Of a DNA stretch of 8,363 bases, positions 1-6,688 are shown piece by piece. Each line of letters starts with the position of its first letter. Positions within the stretch are counted from its first letter, which is position 1. The DNA is from Alistipes sp. GTDB lineage: Bacteria > Bacteroidota > Bacteroidia > Bacteroidales > Rikenellaceae. The DNA lies in assembly GCA_019422485.1 (NCBI GenBank), contig JAHZDG010000047.1:5295-13657 (forward strand), written 5' to 3'. Below the pieces are notes generated by a model. It was not told where the DNA came from, searched no databases, and was given only the letters and a program-made list of their open reading frames with translations. The position numbers and the translations under genes are program-made.

Positions 1-478
1 AAAATGCTCCCAGGGGTGTCAATGCGCATTGCAGGTATTCCTGGGGAAGATCCCATAAGTAGTAGGATTGGTCTTTGCTCGGGTCGACGCCTTTCCGGAT
101 AAAATACCTTCCACCAACGGATTCTATGCGTACATAATGTCCGGTGGCGATCCGATCGTATTCCTTTTGACGCATGGCTTCGTAGAGTAGAGGCCATTTG
201 ATGCGTGCATTGCAAACCGCACAGGGAGAAGGCGTCTCGCCCCGGCGGTAACTTTCAAGAAAATAGTCGATCACTTCGCGCTGAAATCTTTCGCGCACGT
301 CGAGACTCTCCCAGGGAAAACCTAATTGTTCGGCTCGTCGGCAGGCTCGGTCGAGCAACCCGACATCATCGGTGGTTTGTAGCGTCAGTAGCCGTACCGT
401 ATAGCCTGCCTCACGAAGTATGAGTGCCGTGGCGGTGCTGTCAATTCCTCCGCTGAATCCGACGATGACTTTTTTCAT
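1..478 (-). CDS. mnmA: tRNA 2-thiouridine(34) synthase MnmA, 5' part (C-terminus outside window)
   Basis: MnmA activates U34 of Lys, Glu and Gln tRNAs with ATP and replaces its 2-oxygen with sulfur, in the cytoplasm. Only the first 159 residues are in the window; the family is usually about 350-370 residues. Visible motifs are the PP-loop SGGIDST (residues 9-15), TPSPCAVCN (82-90), ATGHYVR (111-117) and a SKDQSYYL block (134-141). Cys89, just before Asn90, aligns with catalytic Cys102 of E. coli MnmA. Cys86 occupies the place of an E. coli Asp, giving a C-x2-C pair. The segment between the PP-loop and the next helix (about residues 27-43) is roughly 15 residues shorter than in E. coli MnmA; Bacteroidota often carry MnmA paralogues, and this may be one. 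The ATG at 478-476 is the only plausible start because the PP-loop begins at residue 9. No Shine-Dalgarno is present and the predicted transcript starts at or next to the ATG. Family call is firm; paralogue identity is not. Confidence 0.92.
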   Translation of the reverse strand, partial: MKKVIVGFSGGIDSTATALILREAGYTVRLLTLQTTDDVGLLDRACRRAEQLGFPWESLDVRERFQREVIDYFLESYRRGETPSPCAVCNARIKWPLLYEAMRQKEYDRIATGHYVRIESVGGRYFIRKGVDPSKDQSYYLWDLPQEYLQCALTPLGAF

Positions 479-482
479 GCCA

Positions 483-513
483 CAAAGATAACCGAGCGGG
501 TCGGATCTTCAAA
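483..513 (-). promoter_or_regulatory. Bacteroidota-type promoter of mnmA, predicted leaderless
   Basis: Reading the minus strand, TTTG (513-510) is followed after 19 bases by TATCTTTG (490-483). This matches both elements of the known Bacteroidota sigma consensus (TTTG near -33, TAnnTTTG near -7). Only four bases separate the -7 box from the mnmA ATG at 478, so the transcription start should fall at about 480-478, leaving a leader of 0-2 nt. The -33 element is the end of the T-tract of the upstream terminator. The match is seen directly; promoter activity and start site are inferred. Confidence 0.68.
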
Positions 514-549
514 AAACAACCGGAACTCTATGCTCGAGTTCCGGTTGTT
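511..549 (-). terminator. Intrinsic terminator after the PUR-family gene
   Basis: A perfect 14-bp inverted repeat (arms 515-528 and 536-549, 7-base loop 529-535) lies just downstream of the PUR-family gene, whose stop is at 573. On the minus strand the stem is followed directly by a T run (516-511). On the plus strand no T run follows, so it is directional and terminates leftward transcription. It insulates mnmA from the upstream gene. Confidence 0.92.
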
Positions 550-572
550 AGGGTAGGGAAGGAGAATCTGGA

Positions 573-905
573 TCACCCGTTTTTATCCGTAATGGGGTTG
601 ACAACCGACCCGTCCGGATTGAAGCATTCGGGTTTGTGTTGGCGAATGTAGGCGATCACTTCTTCCAGTCCTTCGACAAATTTTTGAAAATCTTCCTTAT
701 ACAGGTGTATTTTTTGCTTTTCAAACGAGAAAGTGCCGTTTCCGCTCTCCTTTTTCCGACTTTCGGTGATGGTCAGAAAATAGTCGTTGGCACGGGTGGC
801 TTTTACATCAAAAAAATAGGTGCGACGGCCAGCGCGAACCGGTTTTGAGTAGACGTCTTCGCTACCTTCCTGTTCGCCATCTTTGCGGTACTCATAAATC
901 TTCAT
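573..905 (-). CDS. PUR family DNA/RNA-binding protein (DUF3276)
   Basis: This 110-residue protein matches the DUF3276/PUR-alpha-like family common in Bacteroidota, a small beta-beta-beta-beta-alpha fold that binds single-stranded nucleic acid, probably as a dimer. Its cellular role is not established. The family core is recognisable: a conserved VYSKPVRAGRRTYFFDVKAT stretch (about 18-37), DYFLTITESRKK (41-52), a basic strand ending in KIHLYKEDF (65-73), and the helix FVEGLEEVIAYIRQHK (76-91). Residues 92-110 form a short polar, probably disordered tail. No signal peptide or membrane segment is seen, so it should be cytoplasmic. The start at 905 is the only Met in the reading frame before the core. 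The gene has its own probable promoter in the 67-nt gap after the protease gene and a strong terminator downstream, so it is probably monocistronic. Family assignment is from memory of the conserved core. Confidence 0.88.
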   Translation of the reverse strand: MKIYEYRKDGEQEGSEDVYSKPVRAGRRTYFFDVKATRANDYFLTITESRKKESGNGTFSFEKQKIHLYKEDFQKFVEGLEEVIAYIRQHKPECFNPDGSVVNPITDKNG

Positions 906-930
906 GGCCCAATTTCAATAGGTTGTTACA

Positions 931-961
931 TAAAAGTAAGAAAAGAATTCGAAACATCCAA
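931..961 (-). promoter_or_regulatory. Probable promoter of the PUR-family gene
   Basis: In the 67-nt gap between the protease stop and the PUR-family start, the minus strand has TTG (961-959), 20 bases, then TACTTTTA (938-931). The latter differs from the Bacteroidota -7 consensus TAnnTTTG only at its last base. The predicted start near 928 gives a leader of about 23 nt with no Shine-Dalgarno. AT-rich gaps throw up near-matches by chance, so this is moderate evidence. Confidence 0.5.
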
Positions 962-972
962 GTTGTCAGAGA

Positions 973-2586
973 CTAATTTTTTGACGAGGAGATGATTCCC
1001 TGGCTGAAGCGAGGCCATTCCTGTAAAACTTCCCGTGCTTTTTGGACGGTTTCATCTTGCTGGTTGATCACGATAAAGTACTCGTTCATGCCCCATAGCT
1101 TCTGGGCGATAAGAGCCTTTAGTTGGGTGATTATCAGTTCGCGGGAACGCTCCAGATCCTCGGGTGTGGCTTTGATTTCTTTTTGGGCGGCCGCTTCTTG
1201 AAGCTGGGAAAGCATGGCCTCGTCAGGTTGGAACTTCTGCAGATAGGTTTCGATGTCCGGATAGAGTTGTTCCAGCTCTTTGCGGTGCTGATCCATGTAG
1301 GAAATCACATATTCGATCAAAATCCCCTGGCGGATCAGACCGCTCCAATAGTCGGTGTACGGTAAGGTGTCGGTCTCGACCGTAATATCGGGTGCGATAC
1401 CTCCGCCGCCGTAAACGGTACGTCCCGTGCGCAGGGTTTTATAGACTTGGCTGCTGTCCATGGAGGTGGCCGTACTGTCGTGTTGGATGCGTTTGATCAG
1501 ATCCTGATCGTATTCATCGCGTTTTCCCTTTTCGTAGGGGCGTTGAATGACGCGTCCGCTGGGGGTATGGTAACGGGCGACCGTGATACGGACAGCCGAA
1601 CTGTCTTGCAGGGGGAATTGTCTTTGCACCAAACCTTTGCCGAAAGTACGGCGCCCGATGATCAGTCCCCGGTCCCAATCCTGGATGGCTCCGGCGACAA
1701 TTTCACTACCGGATGCTGACAATTCGTTGGTCAGGACGATGACCTTCCCCTCGGTGAAGCGCCCATCCTGTTGGGCCATCAGCCGGAAGGGAGGAACGTG
1801 ACGTCCTTCGGTCGAGACGATGACAGCCCCTTTAGGCAGGAAGAAGTTGCTCAGTTCGACCGCCTGATCCAATAACCCGCCTCCGTTGCTTCTCAGGTCG
1901 AGCACCAGCGCTTCGACCGGGCCTAATTTCTGGAAAGCCTCTTCGAACTCAGCGTAGGTCTGGTTGGCGAATCGGTTGACGCGGATATACCCCGTGAGGG
2001 AATCCAGCTTGTAGGCGGCATCCACCGTATTGATCGGAATATTGTCCCGGACAATGCTGAAGTCGAGCGGTTGGTCCATCCCCGAACGAACGACCTCCAG
2101 TTCGACCCGACTGCCTTTGGGGCCGCGCAGCAGTTTGGGAACCCCCATTTGCTTGGTTCCGACCACATTTTTGCCGTCTACTTTGACGATGCGGTCATTG
2201 GGTAACAGCCCTACGGCTTCCGAAGGTCCGCCCGCAATGACATTGACGACGATGATCGTATCGTGCAGCACATTGAATTCGATGCCGATTCCGCTAAAGC
2301 TGCCGTCAAAGGTTTCGCGTACACCGACCATCTCTTCGGCGGTTAAGTAGGAAGAGTGGGGGTCGAGCTGTTGCAATACTTCGGAAATGGCCTTTTCGAT
2401 CAGTTGTTTGTTGTTGATCGTATCGACATAGGTTCCGTTCAGGTAGCGGTAGAACTGATTGAATTTCTGCAGTTGCATCAGGGCATTTTGTCCCTCTTCC
2501 ACGTCGTGGGTTTGGGCTTGAACTCCTCCGCTCAGAACTCCCAGAACGCTGGTGAGGAGTAAAAAAGCGTATCGAAAGTTTTTCAT
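973..2586 (-). CDS. ctpA: S41 family carboxy-terminal processing protease (CtpA/Prc type)
   Basis: A 537-residue exported serine protease that trims or degrades proteins from their C-termini in the periplasm. A Sec signal peptide occupies about residues 1-24 (positive start, hydrophobic core, cleavage probably after VQA). The N-terminal helical part (about 35-85) is followed by a PDZ domain (about 93-175, with FSGIGIEF at 97-104 and VGLLPNDRI at 125-133) that recognises substrate C-termini. The S41 catalytic core covers about 190-405. By alignment with Bacillus CtpB the Ser/Lys/Gln triad is Ser292 (in ELSASGSEI), Lys317 (in TFGKGLVQ) and Gln321, all present with the expected 25-residue Ser-Lys spacing. 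The region after 405 is a mostly helical extension, typical of the longer Bacteroidota members. The start at 2586 gives the complete signal peptide. It lies 142 nt after hisS and 67 nt before the PUR-family gene, so probably has its own transcription unit. The symbol is family level; the natural substrate is unknown. Confidence 0.93.
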   Translation of the reverse strand: MKNFRYAFLLLTSVLGVLSGGVQAQTHDVEEGQNALMQLQKFNQFYRYLNGTYVDTINNKQLIEKAISEVLQQLDPHSSYLTAEEMVGVRETFDGSFSGIGIEFNVLHDTIIVVNVIAGGPSEAVGLLPNDRIVKVDGKNVVGTKQMGVPKLLRGPKGSRVELEVVRSGMDQPLDFSIVRDNIPINTVDAAYKLDSLTGYIRVNRFANQTYAEFEEAFQKLGPVEALVLDLRSNGGGLLDQAVELSNFFLPKGAVIVSTEGRHVPPFRLMAQQDGRFTEGKVIVLTNELSASGSEIVAGAIQDWDRGLIIGRRTFGKGLVQRQFPLQDSSAVRITVARYHTPSGRVIQRPYEKGKRDEYDQDLIKRIQHDSTATSMDSSQVYKTLRTGRTVYGGGGIAPDITVETDTLPYTDYWSGLIRQGILIEYVISYMDQHRKELEQLYPDIETYLQKFQPDEAMLSQLQEAAAQKEIKATPEDLERSRELIITQLKALIAQKLWGMNEYFIVINQQDETVQKAREVLQEWPRFSQGIISSSKN

Positions 2587-2635
2587 GGTTTCGGTTTTTA
2601 ATCGGATTATGTTTTGTCGGATGAAAATAGAACGG

Positions 2636-2644
2636 CAAAATATA
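2636..2644 (-). promoter_or_regulatory. Weak candidate -7 box for the S41 protease gene
   Basis: The 142-nt gap between hisS and the protease gene is AT-rich towards the protease. On the minus strand TATATTTTG (2644-2636) resembles TAnnTTTG with one extra base, and would give a leader of about 45 nt. No TTG/TTTG sits at the expected -33 distance, so this is only the best available candidate. The bases just before the ATG are A-rich and lack a Shine-Dalgarno sequence. Confidence 0.3.
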
Positions 2645-2684
2645 GTGTCCGATTGCGTATAGGTTGATTTTAGCGGGTATAGTC

Positions 2685-2710
2685 AGGGCCGCTCCGACAG
2701 GAACGGCCCT
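2685..2710 (-). terminator. GC-rich stem-loop after hisS, possible terminator
   Basis: Arms AGGGCCGTTCC and GGAGCGGCCCT (11 pairs including one G-U) close a 4-base loop 18 nt after the hisS stop. The position fits a transcript end for the hisS operon. There is no T run on either strand, so it is not a classical intrinsic terminator; it could instead be a 3'-end stabilising hairpin or allow read-through into the protease gene. Confidence 0.5.
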
Positions 2711-2728
2711 ATTGCTGCCTCTGAACGA

Positions 2729-4096
2729 CTATCGGGTGAAAGCGTTCGGAAGTTCGTCGAACAGCAAACTCTGCTGTTCTCCGCTATTCATGTTTTTCAG
2801 CGTCACTTTTCCGGCCGCCAGTTCTTCGCTTCCGAGAATCGCCACGAACGGTACCCCCCGGCGGTTGGCATATTCCATCTGCTTTTTCATCTTGGCGTTT
2901 TCGGGGTAAATTTCGCACGAGATACCCTTTTCTCGGAGTGCTTTCATCAGACGCAGGGATTGCAACTGTTCTTCTTCTCCAAAATTGAGGAACAAAACCT
3001 GAGTGACGGCTTGGGCCGAATCGGGGAAGAGGTTCAGTCCCGTCATCACGTCATAAATGCGGTCGGCACCGAACGAAATGCCGACACCAGACATGCCTGG
3101 CATGCCGAAAATGCCGGTCAGATCGTCGTAACGCCCCCCTCCGCAGATGCTGCCGATGGCATAGTCACGAGCTTTGACCTCAAAGATGGCCCCCGTGTAG
3201 TAGTTCAGACCTCGGGCCAGCGACAGGTCGAGTTCCACGGTCAGGGAAAGACCCAGTTTTTCCACATATCCGAAGATGGTTTCCATCTCTTCGATCCCTT
3301 TCAGGCCGGTCTCGCTGCCGCCAATAGCCTGACGCAATTTCGCCAGTTTCTCGGCGTTCGTTCCTTTGAGTTCCAGAATGGGTTGCAGGGCTGCAATCGC
3401 TTCGGCGCAGATGCCTTTTTCGGCCAGTTCGGCGTTGACAGCTTCCAGCCCGATCTTTTCCAGTTTGTCGATGGCGATGGTAATATCCATCATCTTGTCG
3501 GCATATCCGATGGTTTCGGCGATTCCGTACAGAATCTTACGGTTATTCATCTTCAGAATCACGCCGATGCCCAGCCGTTCGAACACTTTTTCGACAATGC
3601 CTACCAGTTCGACTTCATTGAGCAGGCTGCGGCTGCCGATGACATCCACGTCGCACTGATAGAATTCGCGGTAACGTCCTTTCTGCGGACGGTCGGCACG
3701 CCATACGGGTTGGATCTGGTAACGTTTGAACGGGAAGGAAATTTCGTTTTGGTGTTGCACGACATAACGGGCGAACGGTACCGTCAGGTCATACCGAAGT
3801 CCTTTTTCGCACAAACGGGTCGACAGGGCATTCAGGTTCTTTTCTTCCCATTGTTCGGCGGTCACTCCTCTGAGAAAATCGCCTGAATTGAGAATCTTGA
3901 ACAACAGTTTGTCACCTTCTTCGCCGTATTTGCCCAACAGGGTGGAAAGGTTTTCCATGGCCGGCGTTTCCAGCGGCAGGTAGCCATACAGTTGGAAAAC
4001 GCTTTTTATCGTGTCGAAAATGTAGTTGCGTCGGATCATTTCGGCCGGGCCGAAATCGCGGGTTCCTTTGGGGATGGATGGTTTTTGTACTCCCAT
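2729..4096 (-). CDS. hisS: Histidyl-tRNA synthetase
   Basis: A 455-residue class IIa synthetase that charges tRNA-His with histidine using ATP, in the cytoplasm as a homodimer. The class II core is clear: SIPKGTRDFGP at 7-17, motif 2 around FKRYQIQPVWR (123-133), the histidine-binding RGLNYYTGAIFE (295-306), GGGRYDDL (319-326) and motif 3 GVGISFGADRI (337-347). Residues about 365-455 form the C-terminal anticodon-binding domain. Length is slightly above the roughly 420-residue E. coli enzyme, as in other Bacteroidota. The insertion domain (about 195-285) lies between motif 2 and the histidine motif. The ATG at 4096 gives the expected N-terminus. The gene starts 43 nt after ettA with no promoter or terminator visible between them, so co-transcription is likely. 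A GC-rich hairpin follows its stop. All key motifs are intact and the gene looks functional. Confidence 0.98.
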   Translation of the reverse strand: MGVQKPSIPKGTRDFGPAEMIRRNYIFDTIKSVFQLYGYLPLETPAMENLSTLLGKYGEEGDKLLFKILNSGDFLRGVTAEQWEEKNLNALSTRLCEKGLRYDLTVPFARYVVQHQNEISFPFKRYQIQPVWRADRPQKGRYREFYQCDVDVIGSRSLLNEVELVGIVEKVFERLGIGVILKMNNRKILYGIAETIGYADKMMDITIAIDKLEKIGLEAVNAELAEKGICAEAIAALQPILELKGTNAEKLAKLRQAIGGSETGLKGIEEMETIFGYVEKLGLSLTVELDLSLARGLNYYTGAIFEVKARDYAIGSICGGGRYDDLTGIFGMPGMSGVGISFGADRIYDVMTGLNLFPDSAQAVTQVLFLNFGEEEQLQSLRLMKALREKGISCEIYPENAKMKKQMEYANRRGVPFVAILGSEELAAGKVTLKNMNSGEQQSLLFDELPNAFTR

Positions 4097-4139
4097 GATT
4101 GGTGTTTTATGATTCTGCTTTTGGTGAACGGGTGGATCG

Positions 4140-5816
4140 TTAGTCGGCCACCAGTTTGCGGTATTTTACGCGATGGGGTGTGTCATCTCCCAGTCGCTTG
4201 CGTTTGTTTTCTTCATATTCGCTGTAACTGCCCTCGAAGAAGACGACTTGCGAGTCGCCTTCGAATGCCAGAATGTGGGTGGCGATGCGGTCCAGGAACC
4301 AGCGGTCGTGCGAAATAACCACGGCACAGCCCGCAAAGTTTTCAAGGCCTTCTTCCAATGCACGCAGCGTATTGACGTCGATGTCGTTGGTCGGTTCGTC
4401 CAGCAACAAGACGTTGCCTTCTTCCTTGAGGGCCAGGGCTAAATGCAATCGGTTGCGTTCACCGCCCGAGAGCATGCCACATTTTTTCTCCTGATCGGCA
4501 CCGCTGAAGTTGAAGCGTGAAACATAGGCGCGGGCATTGACGCTGCGTCCGCCCAACTGCAACAGTTCGCTGTCCTGAGAGATCACCTGGTAAACCGTCT
4601 TTTCCGGATCGATCGAGGCGTGTTGCTGGTCGACATAGGCAATCTTGACCGTTTCTCCAACTCGGAACGAACCGCTCAGCGGTTTTTCCAGCCCCATGAT
4701 CAGACGGAACAGGGTGGTTTTCCCGACTCCGTTGGGACCGATAACCCCTACGATGCCGGCGGGCGGAAGTGAAAAATTGAGGTGTTCGTACAGCAGACGG
4801 TCGCCGTAACCCATCGAAACGTCTTGCGCTTCGATCACGACATCGCCCAAACGGGGACCGTTCGGAATGAAGATTTCCAGTTTCTCTTCTTTCTGACGAC
4901 TGTCTTCGTTCAGCATCTTGTCATAGGCCGCCAAACGGGCTTTGCTCTTGGCATGACGAGCTTTGGGCGCCATGCGTACCCATTCCAATTCTCGTTCCAG
5001 AGTCTTGCGACGTTTGCTTTCCTGTTTCTCTTCCATTTCCAGGCGTTTGGACTTCTGTTCCAGCCAGCTCGAATAGTTGCCTTTCCAGGGAATGCCTTCG
5101 CCGCGGTCGAGTTCCAGAATCCAACCGGCTACGTTATCCAGGAAGTAACGGTCGTGGGTAACAGCGATCACCGTCCCCTTGTATTGGCGCAAATGAGCTT
5201 CCAGCCAGTCGATACTTTCGGCATCGAGGTGGTTGGTCGGTTCGTCCAGCAACAGTACATCGGGTTGCTGCAACAGAAGACGGCACAAAGCAACCCGGCG
5301 TCGTTCACCTCCTGAGAGATGTTTCACGGATTGGTCGGGATCGGGACAGCGCAGGGCATCCATGGCTCGTTCAAGCATGGCGTCCAACTCCCAGCCGTTC
5401 TGGTTGTCGATCAGTTCGGTCAGCTCTCCCTGACGTTCGATCAGACGGGCCATCTCGTCATCGTCCATGGGTTCCATGAACTTGGCATTGACCTCTTCAT
5501 ACTCTTTGAGCAGGGCCACCAAATCGGCGCAGCCCTCTTCGACCACTTCCCGAACGGTCTTGGTGTCGTCCAGGTGCGGGTCCTGTTCCAGATAGCCTAC
5601 CGTATAGCCCGGTGAAAAGACTACCTCGCCCTGGAAGTTTTTATCCAGACCGGCGATGATCTTCATCAGGGTCGATTTTCCCGATCCGTTCAGACCGATG
5701 ATTCCGATCTTGGCCCCGTAAAAGAACGAGAGGTAGATGTTATTCAGAACTTTTTTCTGGTTGGTGAACGTTTTGCTGACGCCCACCATGGAAAAGATAA
5801 TTTTTTCGTCTGCCAC
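4140..5816 (-). CDS. ettA: Energy-dependent translational throttle protein EttA (ABC-F ATPase)
   Basis: EttA binds the ribosomal E site and couples the ATP/ADP state to the step from initiation into elongation. The protein has 558 residues (E. coli 555) and two ATPase domains. Domain 1 has Walker A GLNGSGKST (41-49), signature LSGGERRR (167-174), Walker B with Glu192 and the H-loop His221. Domain 2 has Walker A GPNGVGKTT (360-368), signature LSGGERNR (449-456), Glu474 and His503. Between them is the basic interdomain linker that contacts P-site tRNA (about 243-305, with ELEWVRMAPKARHAKSKARL at 276-295). The arm insertion in domain 1 (about 95-140) is characteristic of EttA. The start is a GTG at 5816; the next Met (residue 10) would remove the first beta-strand, and E. 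coli EttA aligns from this GTG. It lies 33 nt after nagB and in the same reading frame as the nagB stop. No promoter is seen in the gap. Both catalytic Glu residues are intact. Confidence 0.96.
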   Translation of the reverse strand: MADEKIIFSMVGVSKTFTNQKKVLNNIYLSFFYGAKIGIIGLNGSGKSTLMKIIAGLDKNFQGEVVFSPGYTVGYLEQDPHLDDTKTVREVVEEGCADLVALLKEYEEVNAKFMEPMDDDEMARLIERQGELTELIDNQNGWELDAMLERAMDALRCPDPDQSVKHLSGGERRRVALCRLLLQQPDVLLLDEPTNHLDAESIDWLEAHLRQYKGTVIAVTHDRYFLDNVAGWILELDRGEGIPWKGNYSSWLEQKSKRLEMEEKQESKRRKTLERELEWVRMAPKARHAKSKARLAAYDKMLNEDSRQKEEKLEIFIPNGPRLGDVVIEAQDVSMGYGDRLLYEHLNFSLPPAGIVGVIGPNGVGKTTLFRLIMGLEKPLSGSFRVGETVKIAYVDQQHASIDPEKTVYQVISQDSELLQLGGRSVNARAYVSRFNFSGADQEKKCGMLSGGERNRLHLALALKEEGNVLLLDEPTNDIDVNTLRALEEGLENFAGCAVVISHDRWFLDRIATHILAFEGDSQVVFFEGSYSEYEENKRKRLGDDTPHRVKYRKLVAD

Positions 5817-5849
5817 GTAAGTATGCGTGTTGGTTTCGGAATGATTGAA

Positions 5850-6668
5850 TTACAAGGAGGCCAAAAGCGATTTGGGATCGAGGTTGGCCGATTCGATGTC
5901 TTTAAAGTATTTGTAAGTGCCGACTTTCAGTTCGTCGGTGGCGTCTTCGTCGCACACCAGAATGCCGGCCGGATGCAGTTGGATGGCGCTGATGGTCCAT
6001 TGGTGGTTGTAGGCCCCTTCTACGCCGGCAGCCAGAGCCCGGGCTTTGTTGTGGCCCATGGCCAGAATCAGCACTTCGCGGGCGCTCATCACGGTTCCTA
6101 CACCCACGGTCAGCGCCGTTTTCGGAACTTGGTTGATGTCGCCGCCGAAAAAGCGGGAGTTGGCGATCAGCGTATCTTTGGTCAGGGTTTTGACCCGAGT
6201 GCGCGATTGGAGCGACGAGAACGGCTCGTTGAAAGCCAAGTGGCCGTCGGGTCCGATACCGCCCAGAAACAGGTCGATGCCTCCGGCTTCTGCGATGCGT
6301 TGTTCATAAGAGGCGCATTCGGCGGCCAGATCAGGCGCGTTTCCGTTCAGGATATTGACGTTCTCGGGTTTGATGTCGATGTGACTGAACAGATTATTCC
6401 ACATGAACGAATGATAGCTTTCGGGGTGATCCTGCGGGATGCCCACATATTCGTCCATGTTGAAGGTGATGACATTGGCAAACGATACGACCCCGGCCTT
6501 GTTGTACCGGATCAATTCCTGATAGGTGCTCAAAGGCGTCGATCCGGTGGGAAGTCCCAAAACGAAAGGACGGTCTGTACGGCTTTGGTGTTCTTTGATT
6601 CTGCGAACGATGTATGCGGCAGCCCATTGGCCGACGGTGGCGTTGTCAGGTTGGATAATCAGTCTCAT
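5850..6668 (-). CDS. nagB: Glucosamine-6-phosphate deaminase
   Basis: NagB converts glucosamine 6-phosphate to fructose 6-phosphate and ammonia, the last step feeding amino sugars into glycolysis, in the cytoplasm as a hexamer. The 272-residue protein can be numbered exactly as the 266-residue E. coli enzyme through the catalytic region. Asp72 (in NMDEY), Asp141, His143 and Glu148 (in GPDGHLAFNEP) are all present. The phosphate-binding GLPTGSTP loop is at 38-45. The residues known in E. coli to bind the activator N-acetylglucosamine 6-phosphate are also conserved (Ser151, Arg158, Lys160, Thr161, Tyr254), so allosteric activation is likely. The open frame extends upstream to 6974, but that stretch overlaps the preceding gene and has no NagB similarity; the ATG at 6668 is right because MRLIIQ is the usual NagB beginning. 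It starts 20 nt after the NagB-like/LmbE fusion gene and ends 33 nt before ettA, consistent with one operon. Confidence 0.97.
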   Translation of the reverse strand: MRLIIQPDNATVGQWAAAYIVRRIKEHQSRTDRPFVLGLPTGSTPLSTYQELIRYNKAGVVSFANVITFNMDEYVGIPQDHPESYHSFMWNNLFSHIDIKPENVNILNGNAPDLAAECASYEQRIAEAGGIDLFLGGIGPDGHLAFNEPFSSLQSRTRVKTLTKDTLIANSRFFGGDINQVPKTALTVGVGTVMSAREVLILAMGHNKARALAAGVEGAYNHQWTISAIQLHPAGILVCDEDATDELKVGTYKYFKDIESANLDPKSLLASL

Positions 6669-6688
6669 GACAGTGTCGTATAATTGAA

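Noticed and set aside
205..423. Plus-strand frame within the mnmA fragment
   Set aside because: The minus strand here encodes clear MnmA motifs through the whole interval; the plus-strand product is arginine-rich and has no similarity I recognise.
2960..3886. Long plus-strand open frame (308 codons) antisense to hisS
   Set aside because: It lies fully within the well-supported hisS gene, its translation shows no recognisable domain, and it mirrors hisS codon use. It is a shadow frame.
5823..6683. Long plus-strand open frame (286 codons) antisense to nagB
   Set aside because: It covers nagB almost exactly on the opposite strand, has no recognisable motif, and is explained by the codon bias of nagB.
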